64,000 nucleotides of DNA from Pontibacter anaerobius (lineage in GTDB: Bacteria > Bacteroidota > Bacteroidia > Cytophagales > Hymenobacteraceae): NCBI RefSeq assembly GCF_026241195.1, contig NZ_JAPFQO010000004.1:62001-126000 (forward strand). The letters run 5' to 3'. Position numbers and translations under genes: made by a program. Of this stretch, positions 62,878-64,000 are shown in pieces (positions within the stretch are counted from its first letter, which is position 1; the number at the start of each line of letters is the position of its first letter). Under the pieces are notes generated by a model. It was not told the origin of the DNA, made no database searches, and saw only the letters and a list, made by a program, of their open reading frames with translations.

Positions 62878-62968
62878 GTAGCACGACACACGTATCAGGT
62901 ATCAAGACTTTCTTTAAAAGATTAAACCTGAGTTGATAATAAGGTCGTGCTACTTGATACGAGATACG
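62878..62968. repeat. Interleaved inverted repeats (pseudoknot-like arrangement)
   Basis: Arm L1 GTAGCACGAC (62878-62887) pairs with R1 GTCGTGCTAC (62944-62953). Arm L2 (62891-62906, CGTATCAGGTATCAAG) pairs with R2 (62953-62968, CTTGATACGAGATACG) over 14 of 16 positions. The order L1-L2-R1-R2 makes a nested hairpin impossible. Confidence 0.7.
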
Positions 62969-62987
62969 TAATACGCACCCCATAACT

Positions 62988-64000
62988 ATGCACCTTAACT
63001 TTTACTTTCTACGGCAACTGTCGCAGGCACTCAAGCATAAGCTTGTAGGTATGCAGGTGGTGACGGCTTTCAGCCAGAACAAGGCGGAGCTTATACTTGG
63101 CTTTACCCGTGAGCAGGAGGAGCTATACATCAGGGCACAATTGGGGTCGCATTTCACCTCCCTCTCCTTCCCCACTGCGTTTAAAAGAGCCCGCGCCAAC
63201 ACCATAGAGCTGCTGCAGGAGATGCAGGGGCAGACCGTGGAGGACGTGGTGCAGCACCAGAACGAGCGCAGCTTTTATCTTCTACTTTCGGGGGGCTACC
63301 TGCTGCTGTTCAAGATGTTCGGCAACCGCTCCAACATTGTGCTGTACCAGCATGGGGAGGCGTTAAGGCTTTTCCTGAAAAAATTTCCGTCTGATGCCGA
63401 ACTGGACCCGCTGCAGATGGATAGGCCGCTGCTGCAGAACTTCGCGGCTTTTGCCGCTGCCGACGGAAACCTGCGCAAAGTATACCCTACCTTTGGCGAC
63501 GTGCCCGCTTTATACTTAGAGGAGCGTGGTTACAGTCAGGCAACCTTGGTAGAGAAATGGGAGCTGGTGCAAAGTATGCTGGATGTGCTGGAAGCACCAG
63601 AAGTATACTACATTATCCGTTTAAAAGGCAAGCTGCGCCTCTCGCTGCTGCCGCTCGGCGAGGTGGTTTATACTTACCCGGATCCGCTGGAGGCTTCGAA
63701 TCAGTTTACCCGTTTATACTTATCCGAAACAGGATTTAAGCGCCAGTACGAGCAGGCACAGCAGCAGCTGGAGCGTAAGCGCCACGTTACCAATACAGTG
63801 ATGGAGCAAAGCGAGGAGAAGCTGCAGGAGCTGCGCAACAACCGCTCCTATTCCCAGACTGCTGACGTCATCATGGCCAACCTCACTAATATTCCGCCGC
63901 GTGCCTCCGAGGTAGAGCTCTACGACTTTTACACCGACCAGAACCGTACCTATACTTTAAAACAGAACGAAACGCCACAAAAGTTTGCCGAGCGCCTCTA
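62988..64000 (+). CDS. NFACT (Rqc2/RqcH-like) family protein, 3' end outside the window
   Basis: The ATG at 62988 opens a frame that stays open to the window end, giving 337 residues. It begins MHLNFYFLRQLSQALKHKLV, then LILGF, and matches the N-terminal NFACT domain of RqcH/FbpA-like proteins, which bind stalled 50S-peptidyl-tRNA and, in many bacteria, add Ala tails. A coiled coil (about 250-285, EQAQQQLERKRHVTN and onwards) follows, as in the family. The RNA-binding C-terminal part is missing here. It sits alone after the interleaved repeat. Confidence 0.85.
   Translation, partial: MHLNFYFLRQLSQALKHKLVGMQVVTAFSQNKAELILGFTREQEELYIRAQLGSHFTSLSFPTAFKRARANTIELLQEMQGQTVEDVVQHQNERSFYLLLSGGYLLLFKMFGNRSNIVLYQHGEALRLFLKKFPSDAELDPLQMDRPLLQNFAAFAAADGNLRKVYPTFGDVPALYLEERGYSQATLVEKWELVQSMLDVLEAPEVYYIIRLKGKLRLSLLPLGEVVYTYPDPLEASNQFTRLYLSETGFKRQYEQAQQQLERKRHVTNTVMEQSEEKLQELRNNRSYSQTADVIMANLTNIPPRASEVELYDFYTDQNRTYTLKQNETPQKFAERL

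Noticed and set aside
1-64000. AAGTATA/TATACTT as promoter -7 boxes
   Set aside because: The Bacteroidota box is TAnnTTTG; most copies do not fit its spacing, occur inside genes and in both orientations.

Overview
This window looks like chromosomal DNA of a Bacteroidota bacterium in the Cytophagales/Hymenobacteraceae range, with Pontibacter-like as my best guess. The evidence is a type IX secretion sorting domain (14382-16205), a TamB/TamL pair in which the Omp85 partner is a lipoprotein (47371-54934), two ECF sigma/anti-sigma clusters, TAnnTTTG promoter boxes and the moderate GC of the genes. The genus is inference. I see no rRNA, CRISPR array, transposase, integrase or phage gene.

Layout. 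1-2610: YwqK-like repeat protein, SDR oxidoreductase, cupin. 2812-8135: a two-gene operon of an alpha-oxoamine synthase/FemAB-like fusion and a soluble hybrid histidine kinase, next to two small STAS-like proteins; this is my main candidate for an undescribed signalling module. 8367-13992: SIMPL protein, ECF sigma factor with overlapping anti-sigma/beta-barrel protein, CHRD lipoprotein, a CAU tRNA, HAD phosphatase and site-2 protease. 14080-19893 (minus): a double D-Ala-D-Ala ligase, PASTA protein, T9SS-exported protein and rhodanese. 21134-25122: dnaB and mpl diverge from a spacer with three DnaA-box-like sites, followed by a DnaQ-type exonuclease. 25202-33532: two lipoproteins (one an M48 protease), FAH-family hydrolase, M23 peptidase, bcp, and a split transketolase with a VWA gene between its halves. 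34346-41653: a second ECF cluster with a Spy-like protein, pepE, small proteins, an MBL hydrolase, SDR and class III aminotransferase. 42542-54934: SLC13 permease, lipoprotein, TerB-like protein, pfkA, tamB-tamL. 55070-64000: miaA, a 1742-residue phosphorelay kinase with a stand-alone receiver, an unknown protein and an MBL hydrolase, then an NFACT protein cut by the window end.

Two non-coding signals run across the genes. The 7-mer AAGTATA/TATACTT occurs roughly 2-3 times per kb on either strand, inside and between genes, about twenty times what base composition predicts; its inverted pairs form hairpins, as DNA uptake sequences do elsewhere. Second, three intergenic regions (20250-20960, 33647-34192, 41722-42325) are copies of one modular, hairpin-rich repeat family with one compensatory base-pair change.

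How the genes work together: cell-envelope work dominates (Ddl, PASTA, Mpl, M23, TamB/TamL, T9SS cargo, lipoproteins, S2P), with central carbon metabolism (pfkA, transketolase), replication (dnaB) and several signalling units. Nearly every transcription unit ends in a long near-perfect hairpin.
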